DNA from: Asterochloris sp. CNOR1
Lineage: Eukaryota > Chlorophyta > Trebouxiophyceae > Trebouxiales > Trebouxiaceae
Length of the DNA: 64,000 bases
Assembly (NCBI GenBank): GCA_963969365.1
Contig: OZ017752.1
Span: 1,860,001 to 1,924,000, forward strand
Direction: 5' to 3'
The translations under genes and the position numbers were made by a program. Below the pieces are notes generated by a model. That model searched no databases, was not told the origin of the DNA, and saw only the letters and a list, made by a program, of their open reading frames with translations. This document shows, in pieces, positions 51,540-63,700 of this stretch (the stretch's first letter is position 1; every line of letters starts with the position of its first letter).

Positions 51540-52360
51540 TCATGCATAGCCAGGAGCCGCACCCATAACATCAATCTGAATGTGGTAAGTGCTGTGAATG
51601 TGCTGAAGAGAGAGCGCCAGGCCCATCTTCTGAAATGTGGGTTGCCACTGCAGCCACAGCACCACGACGGCTAAGAATTCATGTGGAGGACATCTTTGAG
51701 CTTGCACTGTGATCTGGCAGAACTCACTTGCGCAATCATGTGGTTTGTCTCGTTCAGCCAGGCGCCATAGTCCCCTGAATCAGGGTTCACTGCACAGATG
51801 CCGATGGTAGCACCTACAGAAATGAGCAGCATGCATTCATTGAGGTGAAGTGGGAATGTGGGATTGCCAAGTGCCATGCATGGGCAGGAATTTGCCAAGC
51901 AGCTGCAGCGCAACTACCAAGTGCCAATCGACTCTGCAACTTCCTCACGACCGAGTCTGGCCCGAGTTGTTGCTCACCAATAATGCCACAGGTGATCCAG
52001 TTACAGCACTGCCTAGCGTCAGGGCTTGCAAGATACCTGCACAGAAGGCAAGCAAGCGGGCCTTTAGCCATGCACATGGTGCAACCTTTGTGACATGAAG
52101 CTGCTCACGGGTGAATGTCTGCCAGGTGTTGGACCTGGCCCATGAACTGGGCCCATGTGGCCTGCACAAGGGAAGCAAAAGCCACATGCTTTGCATTCAG
52201 GACGGTGCACTTGGTCACAAGGCTGCCTTTCCCAGTACCAGACTCACAAGATCCATCCTCCCCTGCAGCTGCTGGGGGATGAGCTGAGGGTCAGATGCTC
52301 CTGCTAGTCTGATGACCCTGCCCCCACAGCCCTTGCTTGACTTCAAAAACTCGATGTTGG
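51540..52360 (-). CDS. Unrecognised exons, perhaps a small membrane protein
   Basis: Not recognised. Four or five exon-like pieces with splice signals on the minus strand: FLKSSKGCGGRVIRLAGASD and PQLIPQQLQGRMDL (52350-52250, donor GTGAGTC), QATWAQFMGQVQHLADI (about 52175-52120), ILQALTLGSAVTGSPVALL (about 52030-51970), GATIGICAVNPDSGDYGAWL (about 51815-51735), and WQPTFQKMGLALSLQHIH to a stop at 51540. The hydrophobic LTLGSAVTG/GATIGICAVNPDS pair recalls small one-span proteins with an NP-(D/S)-x-x-Y motif after the span (DUF4359-like), but this is a weak resemblance. Phases between pieces were not proven. Confidence 0.25.
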
Positions 52361-53260
52361 CCCGAGTGGGTGTCTGCTGGTAAGCCATGCTGCACAGGCT
52401 GCCACAACAGGGCCAACCGCAGATTTTCAAGTCAAGCAGGTCAACGCTTGCAGTCGTTTTGCAGCAACACAGAGGCCCTGCTTGAGCTGGATAGCACCTT
52501 ACTGCTGCGCAGCCTGGCAGGTGCGAAGACACAGAAGCTTGCAAGGTAAGTCGTTCCGCTGGCCTGTCTGTTGTGCGGTTCTGTCCTTCGCAGTGCTGCC
52601 AGAGCGTTTAAAATTACCTGGCGTGCAACGGTCAATCTCCATCTGCAGGCTGTGAGGGCCAGCCTTGAGGGCGGCCCCCTCGTTATCAAATCACGAGCAG
52701 ACTCAGACAGCAAGCAGCAGGAGCGTGAAAGGCAAGCATTGCCCCAAAGTCGTGAAGGCTGGGTGGCAAGCCTTGTTTGGCCACGCCCATGTGCATGACT
52801 GTCCTTGCAGAGCAGGCTCAGCGGCATCCCAGGGCCAGGCTGGCGGCAAGCATCAGGCCTGATATCAAATCCACTAGGTGCACACCTGTAGCTAGGGGTC
52901 GTGCTGGAGCCTGCTGCTGCCTCGTAGGGCATTCCTAAACCTCCTCTGTCTCTGGGAGTGATCATCAAGCAGCTGCGCAGACTGCTCGGCGTGGTGCTAT
53001 TGACAGTGCTAAATAACAGAAGGACCTGCAGGGGCGGTGGGGCCGAAGCAGGTGCTCAGCCTTCAGCAAGCTCAATCAGGCCTGCTCACACATATGTCAG
53101 GACTGACTGTGCGCCCTGCACCGTGGGAAAGTGCTCCTGTCCATCGCAGTCGCTGATGGCTGCCACATCTGCGCTGTTGAGCCTGCCAGGAGACGTGTTG
53201 GGCCAGCAGGCAGAGCAGCCCCACGCCTGCGCTTGGTGCCTGCAGGGTGCAAATTTTGCC

Positions 53261-53393
53261 ATGGGAAAGGCAAGAAAGCGCAGCCGCCTTAGTCGCCACT
53301 GCACAGGCTACCCCTACAACCCTGTGCGCGTGTCCGCTGCGCACGCAGACAACAACTCCCTTCGCGGGCATGACATGAGTGGCCTATTTGCTG
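53261..53393 (+). other. Orphan exon-like ORF beginning MGKARKRSR
   Basis: ATG at 53261 opens a basic N-terminus (MGKARKRSRLSR, then YNPVRV) that ends at a good donor (TTTGCTG|GTGAGG at 53394). MGK-basic-NP starts are seen in HEATR3/SYO1 ribosomal-protein chaperones, but no HEAT repeats follow before the lipid-droplet gene. It may be a leftover first exon, a 5' exon of the next gene, or chance. Confidence 0.2.
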
Positions 53394-53614
53394 GTGAGGG
53401 GCGCTGTCTGCGGTCAGCAGACTTTGAACAGTCCCTGCGCTGCTGCCTCATGGGCATAAGTAGGGCAACCAGACCGTGTCCATGTTACCTGGCTCACCTG
53501 ACATTGTGCAGCAGTAAGGGGACACAGCAATTCTAGTCTTAGACTGCCACGAGCATAATGTGTGTTCCCTGTTCATCTACCTCTTCAGCTCGGTAGCCAC
53601 CTGCCAGCGCTGCA

Positions 53615-56338
53615 ATGTCAAACTGTTTGCCGACCACTGCAAAGAGGCACAGCCAGGCCGGCAGCCAGGCTGTGATGCGCAGAAGACACACAGCAGTTGA
53701 CCTCAGGCTACAGGCTGAGCAACCCCACTTTACTCTGCCTGCAGTGTCTCCCCTCTTCTCCCAGCAGCTGGAGAATCAGAGCAAGGCGCTGGGGCCCGTG
53801 CAGCGGCATGCTGAGCTCAGGCGCCTCGAGTTTGTGCGAGCATACACAGGTGGGCCCATGCACAGGTGGCGCCACTGGGTCGAAGCCTGGCCTAAAGCGC
53901 CGAGCAGACACAGTGGCAGTCGCACAAGGCAAACACTCAGCTCCCCTGCACCCACGCTGCAGCAGCAGGCAGTGGGCGTCGCTGCTAGCTGCTCAGCAGC
54001 TCCCTTTGCGTGCTGCCTGCACTCAGCTGTGTGCCAGCAGGCGACGTTGCATTGAGGAGCACAGCCTCTCAACCCCATCTGGCATGCAGCATGCTGAGGC
54101 AGGCTGCAGATGCTGTTGAATGCAGCACAGTGCCTGCTGCTGTAAGCCCCACTAGCTATATGCAGCACATTACAAGCCCCTCCATATGCAACAGAGCCCA
54201 CTCCACCCGCCCTAGAGGCCTTCATGTCTGGGTTTGCCAGCCCCAGTTGCTCCTGGTCATAGCACCAATGAGCTGATAGGCATCCAGGCCCCATCTGCGT
54301 ACACCGCTGGCCCCTCGCCTGCAGGCTACGCAGTGCACAAGACCTACAGCCTGGCCAGCTCAGTGTATGGCACGGGCAGGGGTCTGGCGCCCACCCGCCT
54401 GGACGGCAAGGTGCGGGCGGTGGAGGACAAGCTGCTGGGGCTGACCACGCCTGTGGTGGAGGCTGTTCAGGGCGTGGGAGATCGCGTTCTTGTCAACCTG
54501 GATGCAGGGGTGAGTCCTTAGCAGCAGCCGAGGAGAGATTTGACCATGGCGTTGTGCGGGAAATGGCTTTCAAGTCCACTCCCAGGCGGCATGGCCGGTT
54601 GCAGATGCAGAGGCACAGTCATCTGCAGCACGTGTACATTTGATGGCCAATATTCATGTTGCCTGCACCACATGCAGTGGCATTCACAGGCACCAAGGGG
54701 AGAGTGATGCCGCCAGCCGCCATGATCCCCTCAGCAAACCCTGAGAGGGTCTGACTTGGGGTGCCCCTCTGCAGGTGGACGCTGCCATGGTGACCACACA
54801 CAACTTGTGGCACCCCAAGCACCAGCTGCAGCGCTCGGACAGCGGCAACCACTTCATGCCGCTCACAGAGCAGCGCCAGGCGCACCTGTTCAGCATTCAG
54901 CAGAGCCTGGAGTATCTGAGAGAGCACGGCCTCGTGGGGGCTGCGCGGGCGGCCGCTGATGTCCTCCTGCAGAGGTACTGCGGCTGCCCTGCAGCAAGAT
55001 GGGATGTTGACTGGTGGCAAGCTGTTTGTTGCCAGGCTGCTGTATTGTGCAGAAACGCTGGGGAAGCATGGCTGTTACTTGGGTTCTGCTACGAAGAAAG
55101 GGTGGTGGTTGGGAGCCATTGCAGGTTGTGGCAATGCTGAGCAACGTCTGGCGCCTCCTGCCTGCAGCACCGCCCCTGACTGCCTTGCATGGAGCACCCA
55201 GCATGCCATGCCCAGCAATCTGCTTGCTTGATGTGGCCTCTGAGGCCCCTGGAGCCCCCAGCCTCCCATCTGCTGCAGGGTGGAAGAGGCGCAGCAGCTG
55301 CCAGCCAAGATCGGGTCAGAGGCGGAGGTGCTGGTGGCGCGCGTGACAGACGCGTGGCACAAGCTGCTCAGCCTGCCCCCAGGTGGGCCCCGAGGCCTGG
55401 CCAGCTGTGCCTGCTGCAAGCTCCACTCTGCTGCCTGGACACAAGCGGGAGGCAGTCTGGGGCCGTGTAGACAGCATGCACGGCTGCAGACTGTGTCTTG
55501 TTGCTGCGTGCATGCACGGGGGCCACCGGCAGGCCGGCACAGGCAGCACAGCTGCACCTGCTGAGGCGAGCGCGCGCCCACTGCAAATCCCACCATGCTG
55601 CTGTGCACATGCATGCCAGGAAGGCCTGACGTAACTGAGTCTTTCTGCTGCAGTCAGCAAGGCCATCGAGGCTGCCGAGCCTGGCGTGGAGTTTACACGC
55701 TGCAAGTACTTGGCTGCGCACAACGCTGTGGTGGCTAGCCCCACCTATGGCAAGGCCATGGGCATTGCAGAGGGCATGGTCAAGCGTGTGCAGGTGAGGC
55801 AGGGAAGACCCAGCCTAGCTGCTCTGATGGAGGTGGAGCATGTGCTGGCATTTATGGGAGGTGCACTGTCTCAGAGCTGCGTGCATGGGCATGGTGTGGT
55901 GGCCGGTTGCTGCTGGGCCATTATGGCCTTTCTGCTGTCAACCACTCTCAGGATCAAAGCGAGACAGGTCCAACAAATGATCATTGCGCTCTTTCTGGCT
56001 CTATGGCTTTGATTGACCATGGCTGCAAAGCAGCTGGCCTAGAACTGGCTTGGAATCTCACTCTCTGCTGCCACAACTGTATCCTGCCGGTTACCAGTGC
56101 ATCCTACCCGCTCTGGGTGCCTCTCTGCCATGGGTACGGCTGCGCCCCACAGCTCCCTCCCTGCCTGCAGGATAACTTCTTTTACCGCACTGCGGCTCAC
56201 AGGCTGTACCCTGTCATTGCCGACTATGCCGACCCAGCACTGGACAAGCTGGTGCACTCGCCCTACTACTCCGCCGTCGTGGACCACCTCAAACCTGCGC
56301 CAGAGGCGGCTATGCCGCACAAGGCGCTGTGCGTCTAG
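53615..56338 (+). CDS. MLDP: Major lipid droplet protein (MLDP)
   Basis: Coats algal oil droplets. Exons 53745-53849 (end of first recognised part: HAELRRLEFVRAYT), about 54326-54509 (VHKTYSLASSVYGTGRGLAP, EDKLLGLTTPVVEAVQGVGD), 54775-54974 (VDAAMVTTHN, EYLREHGLVGAARAAADVLL), 55279-55382 (SEAEVLVARVTDAWHKLLSL), 55654-55793 (VVASPTYGKAMGIAEGMVKR) and 56171-56338 (RTAAHRLYPVIADYADPALD, then YYSAVVDHLKP) splice in phase. The motif series, including YADPALDxL and the final VxHLKP, matches Chlamydomonas MLDP (family related to plant LDAP/SRPP). Amphipathic helices, no membrane span. The start is uncertain: 53615 is the farthest in-frame ATG, 53675 the next, or a spliced 5' exon. Confidence 0.88.
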
Positions 56339-57711
56339 GCTGGGCTTGCCCCCTGCTTGCCAGCCTTGAACCAGGTGAGTGGCCTCCATTCGCCTAAGAG
56401 GCTGAACATCTGTCAGGCTGCCGGCTGCACAGTGCATCTTGCTTGCCTCCTGCTGAGCTGCAGTGCCTGCTGGGCACGCTCTGCTTGCATACACCCTCTG
56501 CTTACCTCACAGGTCTGCAAAGTCCAAGATAGTCCACGTCGATGTCTGGCACTGTCACGCTGTACACCTGCTGTGTTCTGCAGGCATGTGCGAATAGTTC
56601 CTCTGGTATGCAGCCGCACTTCCTCACCATCTAATCTAACATGACACACCGAGCGAGACAGCAACAGCAACAGAGAGAGGCTTGTGCCTCGCCCATAGAC
56701 CCAAGATCTGTATGGGTGACGGCTGAGCACCCAAACTGAAGGCCTGGAAGTATCAAGCCAAAGCCCTCAAGCTGTGGCTGGGCAAGAGAGAGCTCCAGAG
56801 AGATTCGAGATGTACAACACCTGAGCCTGACTGACCTGCAATTGCCGCAGCCATGTGGTCCGCCTGCGATGTTTCTTCATAAAGTGCTCATGCCATTCTG
56901 GGGACGAGTCAGCTGCTGGAAGGTTTTTGCCTCTCTGAAGTCCTTTTGCTGCTCAAGCTGATTTCATTTTCTAAGCAGAGCCATGCATTAATATGATCTG
57001 CAAAAACTGCTGATTGATTGAAGACGAGGAGGCTGCAAGGCAGTGGTGAGCAGTGCGGTGCAGGGTCAAAACCATGCTTCAAATAAAATTGCAGCTCAGG
57101 GTTAATGGCAAAATTGGCTCCTCCAGACTCGGTCGCCAAAGCTGTGCACATATTCAGAACACCAAGAAGATATGCCTTGCCTTGGCTGATCGGAGGCAAA
57201 CAGGTGCTCAGAAGGTACTTGAACTGCGACAAACGCCAAAGGTACACTTGTAAGAGCAGCATGCAACCATGGATGTTTGAACCTGACTCGTGCTGATCAG
57301 AGACAGGCCGGTGCTCTCTAACCTCACATTACATACGGGCACAACACTGGACAAGCTATCTAGTGTGAGAAACACAGCAGCACTCTGCAGCTGCTCACAG
57401 CAGCAACAGGGCCAAGGGCCAACAGGGCCAAGGGCCGACCCTGCTTGCTGACTGTGTCCTGGAACATGAGAACTTGCTGGGGCTAAGGATTATGGGCGAC
57501 AGCAGCTGTGGACTGGGGCCGGCGCTGGTGGCCCTGCCGTCTGTGGGTGCACCAAGAAGTTCTGGATCCTCGTGGGCTCTGGCACCATCTTGCCATGCGC
57601 GCCTGTGCGACTAACATTGTGGCCTGGCTTGGCCTGTGACCGGGGCAGCCAGAGAGCTGCTGGCGGCGTCCTGCAGAGCGTCCCGCATGGGAGCAGTCCC
57701 ATCTAGCATGC
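56339..57711. other. MLDP to transportin interval with one unexplained ORF
   Basis: Between convergent stops. The minus-strand frame 57262-56909 is open for 117 codons (for instance AYLLGVLNMCTALATESGGA then FAINPELQFYLKHGFDPAPH) and lies in DNA poorer in GC than its neighbours. No family is recognised and no start context or splice partner is convincing. The rest is probably 3' UTR sequence. Confidence 0.3.
57405..57436. repeat. Perfect 16-bp tandem duplication
   Basis: AACAGGGCCAAGGGCC occurs twice in direct succession. Non-coding, just downstream of transportin. Confidence 0.9.
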
Positions 57712-60700
57712 TCAGGCCGAGGCGCTGGCCATGCGCTCCATCTGAGTGCGCACCGCGGGGCTCAGCTTAGACAGTGCCTGCTCCCAGCTGCCATTGTCCA
57801 GGCCGCTGCGGAAAAGCTGCAGCACGCGGTGCAGCTCCCCTTCCAGGTGCTTGGAGCGGATGGAGTGCCAGGATGCAAAGGCCTCGCACACAACGGCAAA
57901 GGACTGCACTGCGCCCTGCAGTCAGGCAGAGGTCTGATGAGATACAGAGCTGATGAGATACAGAGCGCAGATGGACAGCCAGGAGGCAAGTGCTGTGCAC
58001 ACCACATCACATGACTACACCGCAGCCTTCACGCAGGCGGACATGTGGCCAAACAGGGTCTCTGCAAAGTGCAAGGCTGCAGAGGCCACAGAGATGCCCC
58101 GCAGGCAGGTTCACATGTTGTGCTCAGACAGATGGCTGAGCTCCGGGCAATTGAGGCAATGCTGGAGGTAGCAGAGCATCATGCTGTGCATGGCAGCACA
58201 GCCTGCCCGGCAGTAAGACTTCAATGCCTCATGTGGTTAGCAGACGGCTTGATGCATGCGCACCCACCACGGGGTTGACGCCATGACGCATAGGGTTGCT
58301 GCCTGTCCTGTACCAGAATGCACCCACCACAGGGCAGATGCGAAGAATCGCCCATTTCCTGATGAGATGCACTGCATGAGCAAAGCAGTAATGCATGTGC
58401 CCTGCATTGAGTTGCGCATCCACGTATGCAACAGAGAGCGGATACAGTCATGCACTGACCGCAGCATGGCGCACAGCCCAGGAGGGACGCATCACTTGCA
58501 CACAGCAGCAACGCATGTGTAAGCCCTTGAGGCGCGCATGCTAACCTGTCACAACATACAGACGCAGCCACTGGTGCTCACCGCAGGGTTGATGTGCAGC
58601 ATAGCGCACAACCCCAGGAGGGCATGCTCCTTCTCAACATCGTCCCGCACCGAGCGAAGGGCGGCGCACCAGGGGCCCACAAAGGCCGGCAGGAAGGAGG
58701 CGATGCTGCCAGGGCAGACCCAGGCAACCCGCCCCACAGTGATGGCGCTGCAGGGGGAAGGCGGGAGGCTTCAGGACAACCAGTGCCCCGCTGATGCAGG
58801 ACCACAGCATAGAGTACGACAACATTGGCAAGCACTGCTGCGTGGAGAGAGGGGTCAGGGGCAACCTGCTCATGCAACCCCTCCACACCCCCTCCTCCCT
58901 GCCTGATGACACTGCCTGCTGTAGAACACCATGCCTGACCATTGACATTTTAGCCAATTATCAGGAAAAGAAGATGAGAGCGTCGCTGGTTTCTCATTCA
59001 GCCTCATTCTCCTGAAGCGCTGTGGCAAGGGCAGGGTGGGACAAAATGCTTGCACAGGAGTGGCATGTGGTGGGAGGCTCACGCCACATGTAGCTCCTGC
59101 AGAAGGATGCCTGAGAAGACCAGGGACACGCAGGGGGGCATTCTTGGGCGGCTCTGAGATGAGGATGGGCCTGTTCCTCTGAGTAAAATGGTGGCAAGGC
59201 AGCCTGATGGGTATGAGTGCTCACCTGTTCTCCATGAAGGAGTTGGGCATCATGCTCCCATTGTTCAACACCAGCACTAAGCGCTCCACTACCTGGACTG
59301 CAAAGGGCTGCAGCTGCTCTGGCTGGCTCTTCACCGCCAGCTCGCCTGCAGGGTTGGGCAACTCACAGGTCAGCATAGAGATTCGGTCATCAGGCGTGCA
59401 TTGCTGCAGCACAGGTGGGCAGGCAGGAGCACCTCAAATGGAAGCAAGAGGGGCACAGCACAGGCTGCAGCAGGGCAGCGAAGCAAAGCTCAGCAGGCAG
59501 CTCTCTGCCGCCCAGACCACAGCACAGCCACCTAGCCAGGACCTGCTCAGCAGGCTGCCATGCACTTGACAGAAGCCTGAACATCCTTCCAGGGTGCTGG
59601 ACAGACAATGCCACTGGCAGCCGACCTGATGCTGCCAACCATGTGCATGCCCACCCTGACATGGTGCTGAGTGAGCACCACAGCAGGGTTGGGTCAAGCA
59701 CAGGAAGCCTGCACTGCGCATCAGAGCCCCAGCAGGGGACTGCGCCACTCACCCAACGCCCAGCAGGCATTGTTACTGGCTGACATGCTCTCTGGCATGA
59801 TCAGGGAGGGGTGCAAGGAGTGCACACACAGCTCCACCAGGCGGCTGTACACGCCGCCCAGCTGGGGGAGGCAGCACTTGGCCAGGTCGCCTGCCAGTGC
59901 AAAGGCACTCTGCCGCACGTCAGGAGAGCCGTCCTGCAGCACGCACGCACTCTATTGTGCTGCACACAAGCGAGTTGTCCATGTTGTCATACAACACACC
60001 TCACAGGGGGGTGCCCTGCAGCACAGGCACACCCCCTCTGTTTTCCTGTACACAGGCACAGGGTCTTCCTTGACTGCACACCTCAAAAGGGAGCCATCCT
60101 GCTTCACACGTGTTCACACTCAAGAAGTGATCGCGTGCTTCGCATTCAGGGCCCAGGACATACAGACACAACCTCTGTGTGAGCACAGGGCCATGGGCTG
60201 GGGAGGGGCAGGCTCCTGCCCCAAGGCTGCAACAGGGTCCAGACAAAAGACCAGCTCCCAAGCCCAACAAGGCCAGATGCGGGGGCGGACCCAATCTTGG
60301 CTGGAATGACACACTCAACAGCCCCGGGTGAGCTGCGCACCTCACAGCATTGGAGCATGATTTGCGGGAGCTGCGACTGCGCAACCAGGGGCTCCAGCTG
60401 GGGCCCCAGGCCCTCTGCCAACCCTGCAACAGGCACGGGGTGACCTGTGAGGTGTGACCTGCAGGGCTGCTATCATGCAGCGATGCCAAGTTCCTGCAGG
60501 CCACCTGCACCAGCCTTCATGCGCAAACAAGCCCTTCCGAGACCGGGGTGCATAAGCCCACATCACAGCAAGCCCTTGCACAGTCACACAGCCAGGGACA
60601 GCGGGCCCAGCCTTTGGCTATACACCTCCTTGGACAACCCACCTGAGATCAGGTCCAGGCTGCAGGTGATGAACTCCAGGTCAGGGTCGGGGGTGACCTG

Positions 60701-63700
60701 CTGCCCCGCTGCCTGCGCTGCCTGGGCCGTCAATTGCTGCTGCACAATGCGCAGGCTGCGCCCAAAGAGCTCTCCTGCAATGGTCTTTCCCCCAGGACCT
60801 GCAGGAAGCAGCGCTGACATGATGTGTTTGAGGGAAGGGGGTACATTAGAAGTCAAAAGTGGGCTGACTCAATGAAGATCTGTCCACCTCGTGCTGCAGC
60901 TTAGAATGTGCAAGTATTTTCCAGCCCAGCCCCTCTGCTGCACATCAGGCAGCTGAGCCCTGCCGTGGCACCACAGAAGCCAGAGCACCTTGACCCACCA
61001 ATTCACCTTCAGAGGGCAGCAAGCAGGCACCTGGACCTGGTCGCATAGCGCACACCTCAACCTGGCACCACAGCAGTCAACCCCAAAGCCATTGCCCGCC
61101 ATGCAGATGGCCATTGGCGTACTTTTGCACCTAAGCAGCAGAGCAAACTGACTGTTGGCACTCATCAGCGGCATGGGGCAGGCCTGCCACCAGATAATTT
61201 GGTTCAGGCATGACGGCTGCGTCCAACACTCTCTGAATGGCAGCAGGCCAGCAGTGTGCCAGACCAGCATCAAGCACCCCTTTACTCGCCCCCAGACTTA
61301 CTGAGGGCAAAAATTCTGCAGTGTGGGCTGGCCAGCAGGGGCTGCCGCCATAAACGACAAGCACACACCTCCTCCCAAATCCACCAGACAGCGGCATGGG
61401 GCAGGTGAGCAGCGCGCAGATCGGCATGGGGCACCACCGTGCTCAAGCCCAAGACCTTCCCTGTGCCTGAAATCAGGCTGTCCCCTGAAGCTCACCCAGG
61501 GCGGTCATCAGCGGGGTGAGGCAGGCCAGCAGGGGCAGCAGTTCCCGATCTGTGTCACCCAGGGACGCCCATTTGGCCAGCACGGGCCCCACAATGGCCC
61601 CCGCGTGGCGGGGGTGGGCCAGCTCATGTGTTGGGCCCACCACCTCGCACAGCGTGCTCAGCGCATCATACAAAATGCGCAGGTTCTTGCGCCCGTACAG
61701 GCCAAAAGCCTGGGCCAGAGTCTGCAGGATGGCCTGCAGGGACACAAGCACAAGCTGGGGCCCAGGGATGTATCTCGTCTACACGCATGAACAATCTAGC
61801 CGGCTTATGCAGAGAGGACACAAGCATAAGCTGGGGCCCTGGGATGTGTTTCACCTAAAAGCATGGACAGGGTGGCTGGCTCATGCAGAGAGGAAGACAC
61901 GCATGCAGCTCTTTTCACCACAGCCAGGCAGCAGAGGCCTATATCAAGTCAAGCCATCAGATAGGCATGCAGGTCATGGGCGCCCGCAAGCTGCTGAGTG
62001 GCACTGATTCCAGCATGCAAGCAGCCTCTTCTCAAGCCAATTGAGGATCTGGCCCTTGAACATTGATTGCTGCAAGCAGAAGCTAGCGGCCATTGCAGCT
62101 GTGTTGCTGTAAACAGTGCAAACCCTGCTTCAGATCAGGCGGTAGCTCACCTGCAGGTGTGCAGCCAGCAGAGAGGGGTGTGTGCACTCCTCCACAATGG
62201 CCAGAGCGCTACAGGCCGCCTCCTGCACATGCTGGTTGCCATCCAGCACACGGACCAGCAGGCCCTGCAGGGGCAGGAGCAGAGTGTGGCCTGCTGCAAC
62301 ACGACATGTTCATTAGTGGACGAGGGCAATCTGCATGCACGGAACCCTGTACAGCAAGAGGAGTGCCAGAGGCAAGGAGCGCTCTTCTGAGGGCCGACAC
62401 TGCTGGCTTCTCAAAGGTGCTGCACTTGCAGTCGTGCCGCGTAAATGCTGGGTGTCAGCAGGCGTATTCAGGTTGGAGCATGCGCTCCACTGTTTTGAGG
62501 TCAGCGAGAAAGCTCTCTAGCAGTCAGCCTGTCTCAGCCTGCCAACAACAGCATGCACAGGTTTGGCAAGCACTGGCGGCTGCAGCCCAACTCACTTGGA
62601 TGACTGCCTCCAGCTGCTGCAGCCCCTGATCCATGTTCTGAGAGGGGTCCAGCGCCTGCTCAGCAATCCAGTGCCCGTACCGCGACAACGCCCAGCAGGT
62701 GATGGACCTGCACGGGCCAGCCAAGGGAGTGAACACATGGACAGCTGCATGTCCTGCAGGCCTCCCCCCTGCCTCCCACCACCCTCTTTTGCCTGGTTGC
62801 TCAAAGCTATGCGATCCCCATGACCTGGATTTTCATTGCAGCCTAGAGCATGCCGTGCACCATGTCTTTCCTGCTGCGCTGCATCCAGATCTTTGCTGCT
62901 ATGTCAACACAGTACACAAGCCGATTTTGCGGACTTTGCAGGAGTGGATGCAGTGAGCGGCATGAGCGGCATGCATCTTCATGGTCAAGAACAGGCAGTA
63001 GGGTGAAGCAACCCCACCTGACCAGTGGGCGCGAGTCCTGCAGGTTGGGCATCAGCAGATTGACAAGCTGCGGGAGGAAGGGGACCAGTCCAGTTGCACA
63101 GCCTATCGAAATGGCTCCCAGCGCCAGGATTGCGGACTCCCGAGCGCGCCAGTCAGGTTCCTGCAGGCAGCATGCAGACGTTGGTCCCCAGCAGCCCTGT
63201 GCCCTCAGGAGCCTCCAAGCTGCAACACATGCCCTGCGCACAACACCGGCTTGACGCAGGTGCCCAGAGGGGCCAGTGCTGCTCCACCTGCCGGTGTGCT
63301 GTTGTGTTATAACCTGGAAGCTGGGGAGCCAAGTAGGCACTTGATAAGACTTGAGAAAGGGAATGGTGCAGAGCTCACCTGCAGGCGGTGCTGCACCATC
63401 TACAGGCAGCCTGGAGGTTGGGGAGCCCAGCAATCGCTGGACGTCCCGCAAGGACAGAACAAAGCCCACCTGCAGGCGCTGCTGCACCACAGGGACCACC
63501 AGCGCGAGCAGGGAGTCCCCAAAGACAGTGCTCAGCACGTCCAGCCCGGTCGCGCTGCAGCGCCGCAGGTTCCACGAGCGCACCCCCTCCCCGCCCGCAT
63601 CCTGGTAATCCTCCTCCCCTCGGGTTGCCTGCCTGCACACAGCAGGCACCAAGCAGTGTCGCAAGCTGATCAGCTTGTGAGGCGGGGTGTGGCTCAAGAT

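Noticed and set aside
52441-52968. 175-codon open frame on the minus strand
   Set aside because: Low-complexity, rich in Arg, Ser and Cys, no family motif, and open mainly because of GC-rich composition; plus-strand frames overlap it just as well.
52330-53020. Plus-strand exon chain (SFCSNTEALLELDSTLLL, AVRASLEGGPLVIKS, PKPPLSLGVIIKQLRR)
   Set aside because: Looks protein-like, but the splice phases I could build run into stop codons, so I did not call a gene.
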